Shown here piece by piece: positions 18,761 to 27,836 of a stretch of 38,783 nt of DNA (positions are counted from its first letter, which is position 1; every line of letters begins with the position of its first letter). Position numbers and translations under genes: made by a program. Under the pieces are notes generated by a model. That model was not told the origin of the DNA. It searched no databases and saw nothing but the letters and a program-made list of their open reading frames with translations. Origin of the DNA: a virus; the IMG/VR virus record IMGVR_UViG_3300046477_000230, positions 1 through 38,783 of that record; one strand, written 5' to 3'.

Positions 18761-21334
18761 TCAAAATGCGCCTTCGATCATGAAAACGAACTTGCCTTGC
18801 GTCGCCGTCATGTTGTTTATGTAGAGGCAATCCGTTCGCATAAACACATTCACGTTACCGGCCGTTCCGGTTGTGCCGAGCGGCGTATCCGTGCGGAACG
18901 AGACGCCAGAATTACCGAACGTCGCAAGCGGGGTATCATTGCCGCGCTGAACAATTCCCGAAAAGTAGTTGCCAACCGCGGCATCCTTCTCAAAAATCGT
19001 CAGCCTGAAAACCCCCTGCTCTTGCGGGAACGGGATAGGCGTCACGTTATTGGGCGGCAACATGCACAACCACTTGCTTGTTCCGAACTGGTAGACGAGC
19101 GGCGTCGTTACCGTCATGTCGTCCACGAACGGGAACAGCCCCATGTTGTCAGCCTTCACCGACCCAAGAATGACCCCGCCAACATGGACGACGTTGTTAG
19201 CTGCCGTGAAATTGGCAAGCGTCGGGACAACCCCGACAGCGGAGCCGTTATATTTGACGATGCCCAGATCAGTGAACCCGAGTCCGTTATCCCCAGGGAT
19301 GACAGAAACATCGTTGTCCGTCACCGTGAGAATCTGATTGTTCGGCCAGTTTGTTGCGGGCGGCGCCGTCTGATCCGTGAAAAAGACAACGCCCTCAGAC
19401 GATGACTTGATGACGTTGCCCTTAACGAAGGTCGACGCCCCCAGCACCATCGTGTTATGACGGATATTGAGAAATGCGCGCGGCCGGTTGTTATCGGGCT
19501 GAGACGTGATCGGCAAACCATCATCGCCGTTCATATCGCCGTTGGCGCCGCTGCTCGGCTGGTTCGTCATGCCGTCGTCGTACACATTGCCAATAAAGGC
19601 GGCACCGGTCGTGTACGAAATCTGATTGCAGTAGTACATGCGCCCGCGGTACGTGTTGCCCTGCGTCGTCTGCCACATTCCGCGCTGTTTGTTGAAATAC
19701 ACATCGCTGATTGTGTTGTCCGAATCCATGACGCCGAACGTGCTACTGTGCGTCGCCAGGCCGCACGTCTGGATATTGATGTTGCCGGGCCAAAGTTGCG
19801 TCACGCCATCGTAGGCCAAGCCGCCGCCCGTGATCGTGTTACCGGTGCGCGTAAGGAACAGCGTCGCGTTGTTCGAGTCGCACGACTGGCTGCAATTCTC
19901 GAACGTGCAGTTGGCAACAAGCGGCTTGTAGTCGCCGTATGAAACCTGGCCGAAACCGAACGTCAGATTGCCCGTATCCGCCACATTCGCCCCGCGAATA
20001 TCGCAGTTAATCATTTTCGGGCAATAGTTTCGGTAGCTCTCAAGCGCCGTGACGCTGCAATCTGAAATGCTGACGCCATCAATAATCGGGCTGTCGCAAT
20101 ACTCGATCATCAGCCCGTACGTCTTGACGGATGGCGCGCGGTAGCCGACAAGTTCAAGATTTGCGAGGCTCCTGACGTAAGCCGGCTGGATAACCTGCGC
20201 GCTGACCGTTGCCGAAACCGAATATTGAGAAGTCGCGTCTGGCGTCGTCGCCCAAGGCGTTTGCGGATATCCGGTGTAGTTTGTGCCGATATCCGCGACC
20301 TTCGTCGACGAGTTGTACAGGTTGACGTACTTCGACTGACCCGCCCCAGTCCCCGCCGTGATGGTCAGCAGGTAATTCTTAAGCTGGTTTTCCGTCGACG
20401 CGTCTCCAGAGGAAAGCGTGATTGAGCCAGTCGTTCCGCCCTGCGCCGTGCCGGTCGTGATCGTCGTAACCGCGAGGTCAAAGACAAGATTGTCGACGAG
20501 CTGCGCCGTGTTGCCGGATACCGACGCGACCTTGCAAAGCTGCCCAAAGCAGTTCTGCGGATCGAATCGATGGTCGCCATAGGCGAGGCGATTGGTTGCC
20601 AAGCGGAGCAGATAACCAGGCTGAACCTTCGACGCATCCGAAAGCGTTACAGACTGGCTCTGCGACATCGAGCTTTGCGACAGCGCCACAGTTGCAAGCA
20701 CGGCGCCGCCAAGCTGCACAACCGGGTTAGCAGGGTTACCGGTCGAAAGCTGCTTGATGCGCGGCCGCCCGGTCCACTCAAAGACGCCGCCGCCGAGCAG
20801 AACCGAGATATTCGTAACGCTGTAGACCTTACCTGTAGGCCAGTTCAGCGGAATGCCGTTCTGCGCTGCGTAAGTGATCGCCGCCGTCAGCTTCGCCGTT
20901 TCATCCGAGCCGTCGCCAACCGCACCAAAGTCGGCGACGCTGACAGACTCGCGCAGCTTGTCCTGCACTGTCCGCACGGAACTACCAGGAGCCGCGCCGA
21001 CAAAGCCGATCGTCGACGATCCAGACGAGCCAGATAGCGTAGTCGTCAGCGTATTAAGCGCGTCAGCAGACGCCGCCGCAGAGACGATCTGATCCCACAC
21101 CGTCACGCCGTTTGCATCCTTCACGATCTGGCGGTAAGTCGAGCTACCCCAGATAATCGCTTGCCCGCGGCTATCCAATTGGATAGGATTCGTGTTAGGG
21201 GTCGTGCCGGCAGAATCCTGATACGTCGGGAGAGGGTTAGTCGTTCCGGGCGCGTAGAAAAAAACAGAGCCGTTCGCCAGCGGTGCGCCGTTCTGGTCGA
21301 TGAACTGGCATTTGCCGTTCGGCAGAATCTGCAT
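18761..21334 (-). CDS. Tailspike protein 1 (beta-helix depolymerase-type)
   Basis: 857 aa from the ATG at 21334 (GAGG upstream). The first 95 residues (MQILPNGKCQFIDQNGAPLA, NPIQLDSRGQAIIWGSSTYR) resemble virion-anchoring head domains of phage tailspikes. From about residue 135 the pectate-lyase-like start DFGAVGDGSDETAKL leads into a long right-handed beta-helix. Its place at the end of the structural genes after the ejection proteins is that of P22 gene 9. It should bind and probably cleave a surface polysaccharide; the glycan cannot be deduced. Confidence 0.88.
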   Translation of the reverse strand: MQILPNGKCQFIDQNGAPLANGSVFFYAPGTTNPLPTYQDSAGTTPNTNPIQLDSRGQAIIWGSSTYRQIVKDANGVTVWDQIVSAAASADALNTLTTTLSGSSGSSTIGFVGAAPGSSVRTVQDKLRESVSVADFGAVGDGSDETAKLTAAITYAAQNGIPLNWPTGKVYSVTNISVLLGGGVFEWTGRPRIKQLSTGNPANPVVQLGGAVLATVALSQSSMSQSQSVTLSDASKVQPGYLLRLATNRLAYGDHRFDPQNCFGQLCKVASVSGNTAQLVDNLVFDLAVTTITTGTAQGGTTGSITLSSGDASTENQLKNYLLTITAGTGAGQSKYVNLYNSSTKVADIGTNYTGYPQTPWATTPDATSQYSVSATVSAQVIQPAYVRSLANLELVGYRAPSVKTYGLMIEYCDSPIIDGVSISDCSVTALESYRNYCPKMINCDIRGANVADTGNLTFGFGQVSYGDYKPLVANCTFENCSQSCDSNNATLFLTRTGNTITGGGLAYDGVTQLWPGNINIQTCGLATHSSTFGVMDSDNTISDVYFNKQRGMWQTTQGNTYRGRMYYCNQISYTTGAAFIGNVYDDGMTNQPSSGANGDMNGDDGLPITSQPDNNRPRAFLNIRHNTMVLGASTFVKGNVIKSSSEGVVFFTDQTAPPATNWPNNQILTVTDNDVSVIPGDNGLGFTDLGIVKYNGSAVGVVPTLANFTAANNVVHVGGVILGSVKADNMGLFPFVDDMTVTTPLVYQFGTSKWLCMLPPNNVTPIPFPQEQGVFRLTIFEKDAAVGNYFSGIVQRGNDTPLATFGNSGVSFRTDTPLGTTGTAGNVNVFMRTDCLYINNMTATQGKFVFMIEGAF

Positions 21335-21346
21335 GCGTGCCTCAAT

Positions 21347-21370
21347 AAAAAAACCCCGCACTAGGCGGGG
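21347..21370 (-). terminator. Rho-independent terminator before tailspike gene
   Basis: On the minus strand CCCCGC-CTAGT-GCGGGG (21370-21354) is followed by seven T residues. A near copy of this hairpin lies at 34130-34151. Confidence 0.85.
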
Positions 21371-21382
21371 TCGAGGGGAAAA

Positions 21383-21571
21383 ATGAAAACGATGAAATGG
21401 CTATTGCAGGTCGCGGCGCTTGCGCTTGTTATCGTCTCGCAAGCGTGGATTCCGCTGATGATCTACGCGGCCGTGTGCGACGGGAAAGAAACAGAATGGG
21501 TCTGGAACTGGCTTGCCGATATCGTGCTGCCTATCGACCGCGCTTTGAGTTCGATCGCATCGACTCGATAA
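21383..21571 (+). CDS. Plus-strand membrane protein in tail region (possible moron)
   Basis: 62 aa read against the direction of all neighbouring genes. The ATG follows GAGGGG at ideal spacing. Basic residues and a hydrophobic segment (KWLLQVAALALVIVSQAWIP) suggest a signal anchor; a second part (VWNWLADIVLPI) is amphipathic. The gene overlaps the last 41 bases of the large ejection-protein gene. A lone, oppositely oriented membrane protein is typical of a lysogenic-conversion or superinfection-exclusion gene. No separate promoter was found, which keeps confidence moderate. Confidence 0.5.
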   Translation: MKTMKWLLQVAALALVIVSQAWIPLMIYAAVCDGKETEWVWNWLADIVLPIDRALSSIASTR

Positions 21572-23918
21572 GCTGGTTCGCTTCACCCTGAAGCCGCTTT
21601 GCAGCAAGCCCGGACGCCAACTTATTACCAGCCCATGCGCCAGCACCAGCGCCAGCACTCGCCGCAGCACCGCCGCTTATAGCGCCACCCAGGCCGCCAC
21701 CAATCGACGCGCCCACCTTGCCGGCGTGCTTCTCGATCAGGCTTCCCTTGCTCAGTCGTTGCGACTGAAGCCCCGCACCCTCATACGAGTGAACACCCGG
21801 CATGATCTGACCGCCATAGTTCAGCGTATGGAAGCGCTCGACTTCATCGGGCGGGAAGGTTTGCAGGATCTTTTGCCCGACAACAGAGTTCAGCGTTTTA
21901 TTCACACTGTTCTGATTCCAGACGCCCGCCTTGCCTGCGCCCTGTTCGTAGACCTCGCGAGCCAGCGCACCAGACATTTCGTTCTTCGCCGCTTGCGCTG
22001 CTTGCTGCAGTTCTTGCGGGATCGGCGGCGCACCGTCAGGCGCACCAGCAACGCGCCCTTTCGAGAGATCGTCGAACGTGTTGTAGATATGGCGCCATTG
22101 ATCGAGCGGCATATTGTTCAAGCGGCTCGGAATCTGCTCGACAGCGGCGCCAGTTTTCACGCCGTTTGCGTCCGCATCGCCGAAAATCTGCTTGAAGCCA
22201 CGCGCGCCCATGATGGTCTGCTGCGCCTGGTGGATGGCATCACCGAGCTTGTAAGCGTCCGAGCCGGCCGCCGCGGCAATGTCCTGGTCGATAGCGCGAT
22301 TAATTGCGCCGATGACGCGAGCATTGCCCTCGTTCCAATCTGCGTTATTCGACTTGCGCACGGCATCCCATGCGGCAACACTGCCGGCCGGCGTCGTCTG
22401 GCTCGTCAGCGGATCACGGAAGCCCTGATTTCGCGCAAGATCCATCAAGCGCGTAACGCCCGACACAACGCGGGAATTTCCGCTGCGTTCAGCTTCCGCC
22501 ATGAATTGCGGATCGGCAAGCAGCGCGTCGACGTGACTCGTCTGAATCGGGTTATCGCCCGACTCCGCGCGAGCGCGATCGTAAATCTGCTGCTTCGCCT
22601 GCTGGAACCATTCGTTCAGGCCGCCTTCACCATGCACCGCGTCATTGATGACCTGTCCGCGCTGCTCGTTGTTTGTCAGGTTCGGGCTTGCGCCGGTCGC
22701 ATCGATGCGCTGCTGCGCGTAGTTCGAAAGTGCCTGTTGCTCGCGCGCAATCTGACTCCGCAAGGCGATTTGCTCAGGCGTGTTGTCCGAGCTGCGCGAC
22801 AACGTATGTTCGCTTCGCAGCGTATCTTCGTTGCCGGTCACGACACCCGTTCGTACCGCGTCGTTGTCCTCACCGAGAATTTCGTTCGCGATCCTCGCGC
22901 GCACTGCCTGCTCTGCTTCAGGGACGTCGCCCGCGTTCTTCGCCACCTTGACTTGCGGGAATGCCGAACTTCCGCCGCGAGCAGATTCCTCACCCGTCAT
23001 CTGCCCCGCATACGGGTTCTGATTCGCTTCAGCGGCGCCAACACCGCGCAGCGTTGCGCCTTGCGGAGCGGAACCAGGAGGCGAGCCAGGCGAAGGGCCG
23101 CCAGAGGGGCCGCCAGAAGGAGCCGCGCCGGGTTGCCCGCCCATCGTCGGTTCTACGCGCTCAGCCGCCACAGCAGGCTTGGCAGAAGATACGATGCCAG
23201 CCAGTCGATTAGCGCCAGCAGCCATGCCAGCGCCCGCCGCGCCACCAGCAACGCCGCCAAGCAAGCCGGCGCCCATCTGCGCCACCGGACCTGCGCCAGC
23301 CTCTTGAGCGCCCTGTGATGCAGCGCCAGCGCCAGCGCCCGCCGCAATCTGAGCCGCAGGAGCAGCAGCCATCTGCGACGCGATCGCTTGTGTAAGCGGA
23401 TTCGTCGCTACACTCGCAACCTTACCGGCGAGACGGGCGCCGCCACCAGCGCCAGCCATTGCGGATGCGCCGGTATTTACGACGCGCTCAAGCGCGTTTT
23501 GCGGAGCCGGCGTGATTGCGTCGACGCCAGCCCGGATCGCGTCACCCGGATTGTGCAGATGCGCGCCGAATAGCGTGTTAATCGTCGCATTCAGCGGAGC
23601 GCCGACGAGATCGACGGTATCAGCGAGGCCATGACCGGCAGCGCGAGCGGTAAGCCCAAGCTGGCGCCCAATCTCGCCACCGAGAGACTGCTTAGGAGCG
23701 GGGCCGCGCTCCGGGCCGGTCACAACGATATTCGGAGTTCCGTCGTCGTTGACACTCCGATCAGATTTGCTGGCAGTCGTCGGCGTCGCGTCGAACTGAT
23801 CCGCGAGCGACGTCGGCGCAGCCGTTTTTTCCGGCGCAGGAGCCGAAGCCGGCGCAGCCGAATCTGCGCCCTTCTTCGGAGCCGCACCGATTGCGTCGAA
23901 ATCGTCGGCAAGACTCAT
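21531..23918 (-). CDS. Large DNA ejection protein (P22 gp16-like position)
   Basis: 795 aa. An N-terminal repeat of SLADDFDAIGA / SLADQFDATPT and an Ala/Pro-rich linker lead to a long Ala/Gly-rich central region (about 140-240) with membrane-active character, then a helical C-terminal half. The C-terminus is again Gly/Ala-rich (GASIGGGLGGAISGGAAASAG). Size, location as third of three ejection genes and composition match P22 gp16, which enters the cell before the DNA and helps form the trans-envelope channel. Sequence-level homology to gp16 itself could not be judged. ATGA overlap with the preceding gene. Confidence 0.75.
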   Translation of the reverse strand: MSLADDFDAIGAAPKKGADSAAPASAPAPEKTAAPTSLADQFDATPTTASKSDRSVNDDGTPNIVVTGPERGPAPKQSLGGEIGRQLGLTARAAGHGLADTVDLVGAPLNATINTLFGAHLHNPGDAIRAGVDAITPAPQNALERVVNTGASAMAGAGGGARLAGKVASVATNPLTQAIASQMAAAPAAQIAAGAGAGAASQGAQEAGAGPVAQMGAGLLGGVAGGAAGAGMAAGANRLAGIVSSAKPAVAAERVEPTMGGQPGAAPSGGPSGGPSPGSPPGSAPQGATLRGVGAAEANQNPYAGQMTGEESARGGSSAFPQVKVAKNAGDVPEAEQAVRARIANEILGEDNDAVRTGVVTGNEDTLRSEHTLSRSSDNTPEQIALRSQIAREQQALSNYAQQRIDATGASPNLTNNEQRGQVINDAVHGEGGLNEWFQQAKQQIYDRARAESGDNPIQTSHVDALLADPQFMAEAERSGNSRVVSGVTRLMDLARNQGFRDPLTSQTTPAGSVAAWDAVRKSNNADWNEGNARVIGAINRAIDQDIAAAAGSDAYKLGDAIHQAQQTIMGARGFKQIFGDADANGVKTGAAVEQIPSRLNNMPLDQWRHIYNTFDDLSKGRVAGAPDGAPPIPQELQQAAQAAKNEMSGALAREVYEQGAGKAGVWNQNSVNKTLNSVVGQKILQTFPPDEVERFHTLNYGGQIMPGVHSYEGAGLQSQRLSKGSLIEKHAGKVGASIGGGLGGAISGGAAASAGAGAGAWAGNKLASGLAAKRLQGEANQLIESMRSNSKRGR

Positions 23919-25435
23919 TGAATAGCACCTATCCCTTCAAGTGTGCGGATCTTGTTGCCGAATGCCTTCTGATCCGCTGGACTCATGCTTGCTTTGAACT
24001 TCGCGCGCTGCTGTGCATCCATTCCCTGGAACTGCCACACGCGAGGATCGGCCGCCTGATTGAACTTCGAGAGCGCCGTTTGATAGCCCGCCACGTCGTT
24101 GCTCAGCTTGTACGGCTGAAGCAGTTGCTGCTGCGCAATCGCCATCTTCTGCGCGCCGATAACCTGATCGGCGGCATCTTCGATCGCGGCCATCGTCATG
24201 GAGCCGTGAGGATTCGCGGCCGTTGCAAGCGCGCCGGCCGCGTCCGTTCCGCCAGCACCTTGACGCGAAGTTAGCGACAGGCGCGCCATGTTCTTTTGCA
24301 GCAAGTCAGTCGCCGTGCTGAGGTCGGTCTGGCCGCCGACACCGAACACAGACAGCAAGCCGTTTGCAGCAGCGAGTTTGTCGCCCTGCTTGCCAGTCGC
24401 GGCTTGACGCGCATATGCCTTGATGTTCTGCGCAATGCCGATGTTGGTCTGAGCGTTGTTCGCGTCGTTGCCGACCGTAGCCCAATGCTTGTTGACGACA
24501 TCGACGTTGCCGGCGTTCGAATCTGCAACGCCCATTGCCGGACCCGTCGCGACAAAGTGGCCGCCGCTAGCCTGCGCCGGAGCAGGTTGACCGGGAAGCG
24601 GCGCCGCCTGCCCTGCGCCCTGCGGATTCGCACCGGTCGGAAGCGGCGGGATATTGATGTTCGGAGTGCCAGCACCGAACACTTCGCCAGCCGGCTTGAT
24701 ACCCGGCGTCTTTCCATCCGGCCCGAGTACGTTGACCGGCGCGTTGTAGCCTTCCGGCGTCAACGACTTATTCATCGTCGTCCCGATATAGCCAGGATTC
24801 GTGATGACGTTGCTATCGTTGACCTGATACTTGCCGCCCAAGTCCTGAACAACCGGCTTCGGCGTGATCGAGCTGAGCTGCGCGCCGGCATCCTGAAACG
24901 ATGCCAGCTTTTGCTGCAAGAACTGCGGCCATTGCTTCGGATCATCCGGCATCTGATTAACCATCGCCTTATATACGGCCGGAGCGATGTGTCCGTTTGT
25001 GACCGCATCAGCACCAATCTGCATGATCTTGCCCGCCGCATTCGGGTCTTTCGGATCGACTGTCGCGAATTGCTGCGTGAAAAACTTCAGCCCGTTTGCA
25101 TAGTTGTCGCGCTGATCGTTGTTCAGGCCGATCTCGCCGCGGTCATACGTCTGCTTCGCCTGTCGCATCTCCTGAACGCTTTTGGCGAACTGAGGAAGGT
25201 TAAATGCAGCAGCAGGATTGCTGGCCGCGTTTCCCATCGCCGCATCCCAATCTGTGACCCCGTTTTTAGTGGCGCTCGCGATGGCGGCGGATAGGGCGTT
25301 GTTGGAGTCAAGCTGCTGCTGCTGCGATTGGGCGTGCGTGTTGTAGGCTTTCAGTTGCGCCGCCTGCATCGCCATTTGCAGCGGATTGAACTGCGGCGCC
25401 TGCGCTTGCAGCGCAATATTGGTGTCGAGAGGCAT
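23915..25435 (-). CDS. DNA ejection protein (P22 gp20-like position)
   Basis: 506 aa from the ATG at 25435 (MPLDTNIALQAQ); an in-frame start 54 bases upstream is less likely. The N-terminal third is helical and Gln/Ala-rich (MQAAQLKAYNTHAQSQQQQL), the middle extended and Pro-rich (about 285-305), the C-terminal part helical. It is the second of three consecutive Ala/Gln-rich virion genes, the P22 gp7-gp20-gp16 arrangement. Injected with the DNA; the exact role is inferred from position. Confidence 0.75.
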   Translation of the reverse strand: MPLDTNIALQAQAPQFNPLQMAMQAAQLKAYNTHAQSQQQQLDSNNALSAAIASATKNGVTDWDAAMGNAASNPAAAFNLPQFAKSVQEMRQAKQTYDRGEIGLNNDQRDNYANGLKFFTQQFATVDPKDPNAAGKIMQIGADAVTNGHIAPAVYKAMVNQMPDDPKQWPQFLQQKLASFQDAGAQLSSITPKPVVQDLGGKYQVNDSNVITNPGYIGTTMNKSLTPEGYNAPVNVLGPDGKTPGIKPAGEVFGAGTPNINIPPLPTGANPQGAGQAAPLPGQPAPAQASGGHFVATGPAMGVADSNAGNVDVVNKHWATVGNDANNAQTNIGIAQNIKAYARQAATGKQGDKLAAANGLLSVFGVGGQTDLSTATDLLQKNMARLSLTSRQGAGGTDAAGALATAANPHGSMTMAAIEDAADQVIGAQKMAIAQQQLLQPYKLSNDVAGYQTALSKFNQAADPRVWQFQGMDAQQRAKFKASMSPADQKAFGNKIRTLEGIGAIQ

Positions 25436-25454
25436 CGTTTTACCTGTGTTCGCG

Positions 25455-26237
25455 TTAGGAGCCGGCCGGAGTCCAACCAGGAACGCCAACGGGTGCCGAG
25501 CTGCCGCCGCCCGCGTTGTTATTCATCAGCCCCGACACATACTGCATGCTCGCGTAGTTGTTCATCGCGCCGCTCAGTGCGTTCGCGGTGCCCACAGTGC
25601 CAGCCGCAGATGCGTTCGCGCCCGCCATTAGCGTATTTCCGATGTTGTTCGCAGTAGCGGCGCCAAGCGAGCCATTCGTCGCCGCGGCGTTTTGGCCGTT
25701 ACTCACCAGACCTTGCAGACGGCTCGCGTTGTTCGCGGCTGATGTGTAGTTGGCGTTATACGTCGACAAGGCGCGGTTATAGACGTCGTTGTATGTCGAA
25801 TCCGCTAGACCCGTCGCGTAGTTCGATGCCCCCTTGAGCGCCGCGCCGGACGTGCCAAGACCGCGGGCCGCCGCGCTGTTCTGCGTCGCTTTCAGGCCTT
25901 GCTGCAACGTGAACTGATATCCCGGCGTTGAGGCTGCATCAGCCGCAGTCGGAGCCTTGAACTGCTGCTGCAGAATGTTTCCGCTGTTCGTGCCGGTGAT
26001 GCTGTAATTGCCGTCAGAATCCTTCGTCGTCGTGTAACCCATCGCTTGAAGCAACGGGTTCATAGACGAGGTTCCGAGCTTCAAATACGGCGCCAAGTTC
26101 TGCTGCGTCGTCTCCCACTGCTGCGACTGGAGATCGGTCGCGTTATTGGCTGCGCTCGCTTGCTTGCCCGCAGCCATGTTCGAGGCGACGCCACCGATTA
26201 CTGCGCCGCCGACGATTGCGGTTGCTATCCCTGACAT
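25455..26237 (-). CDS. DNA ejection protein (P22 gp7-like position)
   Basis: 260 aa. It begins with a glycine- and alanine-rich hydrophobic segment (IATAIVGGAVIGGVASNMAAG), and the rest is rich in Asn, Ala and Gln with helical heptads (LSTYNANYTSAANNASRLQG). A segment GYQFTLQQGLKATQNSAAARG is a hallmark of this group of phage virion proteins (core FTLQQGLKATQNSAAARG). First of the three ejection genes. Starts in a 13-base overlap with the cupin-SET gene. Confidence 0.75.
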   Translation of the reverse strand: MSGIATAIVGGAVIGGVASNMAAGKQASAANNATDLQSQQWETTQQNLAPYLKLGTSSMNPLLQAMGYTTTKDSDGNYSITGTNSGNILQQQFKAPTAADAASTPGYQFTLQQGLKATQNSAAARGLGTSGAALKGASNYATGLADSTYNDVYNRALSTYNANYTSAANNASRLQGLVSNGQNAAATNGSLGAATANNIGNTLMAGANASAAGTVGTANALSGAMNNYASMQYVSGLMNNNAGGGSSAPVGVPGWTPAGS

Positions 26238-27103
26238 GCGACCCTCTTAGATTGAACACCAGATAGCGCGAGCGCCTGGCGATAGTCGATCGTGATTTCG
26301 TCCCCATCCTGCCCGCCGTGACAGCCGGCAATGGGCTTAAGCGCGATCAAATTGACGTCGCCATTCGGCAGGAGCACCATTTCTGCATTAGGCGACTTCG
26401 AATGATTCGTATAGCGTCCGGCCGGCGTGCGCTTCCCGTCGATGCGCGCGGGCGCTATCAGTTCACCTTCACCGATCGGCGCCGTTGCAAAGAGCCCCGT
26501 GCCTTCGATCGCAGATGCGCCGGTTTTCACGCGCCACGCGCCGAATGGGAACGGCCGCTGATCCGATTCGTTTTCAGACTGCGCGCGTGCCGTAGCGTGA
26601 TCGAATCCGGTGTCATCGAGCATCGCCAGATAGTCGGCGCGGTCGTCTTCGCGCGCCGCGGCACGCTCCGACATTTGCGCCGCTTGTTGTGCGTCAAAGT
26701 CGCCGCTTTTGGCGAGATAAGTGCGCTCTAGCTTCTCGATGTCGGTTTCCGTCGTCGCGTAAATGTTCTGCCACACAACGTCTTCGAGAACGTATCCAGC
26801 CTTCTTTCCCGGCTTGCCAACGAACATCATCGGCGCAACAAGTTCCGTTGTCGTGCCGTCATCGTTGAGCATGCGAACGCGCCCCTTCAGAAACACATTC
26901 AAATGCTCGAATCGTTGCGCATGACCAACTGCGAGAATGCCTGCAGGCATGTGGACTTCACGCACGTACAGACCAGGCCCGAAGTGATGAATCACTGAGC
27001 ATTCAGCCTGCGGAAGTTGAAGCATTGAGCGCTCAGCCTTCACGAGATCGCGCGACTGAAGTGCCGCGACGATTGCGGCATGCGTCTCGACTAGTTCGCT
27101 CAA
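26225..27103 (-). CDS. Cupin-SET fusion protein (putative lysine methyltransferase)
   Basis: 292 aa. Residues about 36-120 form a cupin-like beta-barrel (VIHHFGPGLYVREVHMPAG; AQRFEHLNVFLKGRV). A charged helical linker follows (about 122-182). Residues about 188-275 are a SET domain: GTGLFA (201-206), RYTNHSKSPN (230-239, the RF-x-NHS-x-x-PN motif) and GDEITIDY (267-274). SET proteins transfer methyl groups from S-adenosylmethionine to lysine. The gene lies in the virion operon at the P22 gene 14 position and overlaps the ejection genes, so a virion or ejected protein is the likeliest substrate, or a host protein after injection. Activity and target are inference. Confidence 0.8.
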   Translation of the reverse strand: MSELVETHAAIVAALQSRDLVKAERSMLQLPQAECSVIHHFGPGLYVREVHMPAGILAVGHAQRFEHLNVFLKGRVRMLNDDGTTTELVAPMMFVGKPGKKAGYVLEDVVWQNIYATTETDIEKLERTYLAKSGDFDAQQAAQMSERAAAREDDRADYLAMLDDTGFDHATARAQSENESDQRPFPFGAWRVKTGASAIEGTGLFATAPIGEGELIAPARIDGKRTPAGRYTNHSKSPNAEMVLLPNGDVNLIALKPIAGCHGGQDGDEITIDYRQALALSGVQSKRVACQG

Positions 27104-27429
27104 GATGCGGTTGCCTCCGCGCCCGAAATCGTCAACGTCAGCCCGACGCCATCGGCATACAGCGCAGACGGATTCGCAACCTTGTGATTCACAATGTCAG
27201 CGATCGGAAGATACTTTCCGGCCGGCACGCTAACCTGAACGACGCGCGTAGTGTCAGCAGCAGTCCCGCCATTCGGCACGATATACAGATTCAGAGTTAC
27301 CGCGGCAGCAGTCGGATTCCATGCGTTTGCTGCGTGGATCGCGCTCTGAAGCGCCGCGCCAGGCGAGTACACAGCCGCAGCCGTGCCAGTAAGCACGCCT
27401 TGATACAGCGTTTTCCAGTTGACTGACAT
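27100..27429 (-). CDS. Small beta-rich virion-associated protein (109 aa)
   Basis: ATGA overlaps on both sides within the tail operon. The sequence from residue 35 is beta-rich (AVTLNLYIVPNGGTAADTTR, VSVPAGKYLPIADIVNH, GLTLTISGAEA), consistent with a compact Ig-like or decoration domain. Similar short proteins occur near tail genes of many phages. No precise function. Confidence 0.6.
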   Translation of the reverse strand: MSVNWKTLYQGVLTGTAAAVYSPGAALQSAIHAANAWNPTAAAVTLNLYIVPNGGTAADTTRVVQVSVPAGKYLPIADIVNHKVANPSALYADGVGLTLTISGAEATAS

Positions 27430-27836
27430 TAGTTCACCATCTTGTAAAGGTCTGTCGCGCTGTCGGCATTACGCACCGGCACAGCATCAGGGAGAGATTG
27501 TGTTTGCCTCGAAACAGGCACGGCATCAGGCAAAAGCACGTCAGGCGGGCGCGATACGTGGACAACGCTTTGCAGCGCCATTTCAAGCACCGCCACACGC
27601 TGAACAAGTGCACCGATGAGCGCGATGCTCGCGCTTGCACCCTCAAGCATGAAAAGGTCGTTGATTTCCTTGCCCTGCTTGGCGATCTGACTCTGAATCA
27701 TTGAAAGATCGACAGGTTGACCCGCCCCGCCCGATCGGTTGAACAGAGCCAGAAAGAACATGCGCCATTGCGGCGTGAGGCGCCCTTGCTGATCGAGCGG
27801 ATCGCCCGAGGGGAAATTCGCTGACGTGTCGCTCAT
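27429..27836 (-). CDS. Tail operon protein at tail-needle position (135 aa)
   Basis: After TPQWRMFFLALFNRSGG, a recurrent phage motif, residues 45-90 form a heptad-like helical region (IQSQIAKQGKEINDLF ... LVQRVAVLEMALQSV), then a Pro-rich tail. It follows the gp10-like gene, where P22 has the coiled-coil tail needle gp26. It is much shorter than gp26 (about 233 aa), so it may be a reduced needle or an unrelated tail component. Confidence 0.55.
   Translation of the reverse strand: MSDTSANFPSGDPLDQQGRLTPQWRMFFLALFNRSGGAGQPVDLSMIQSQIAKQGKEINDLFMLEGASASIALIGALVQRVAVLEMALQSVVHVSRPPDVLLPDAVPVSRQTQSLPDAVPVRNADSATDLYKMVN

Noticed and set aside
21726-23318. 530-codon open frame opposite the large ejection protein gene
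   Set aside because: Shadow ORF; no ribosome-binding site and Arg/Ala/His-rich composition typical of antisense frames here.
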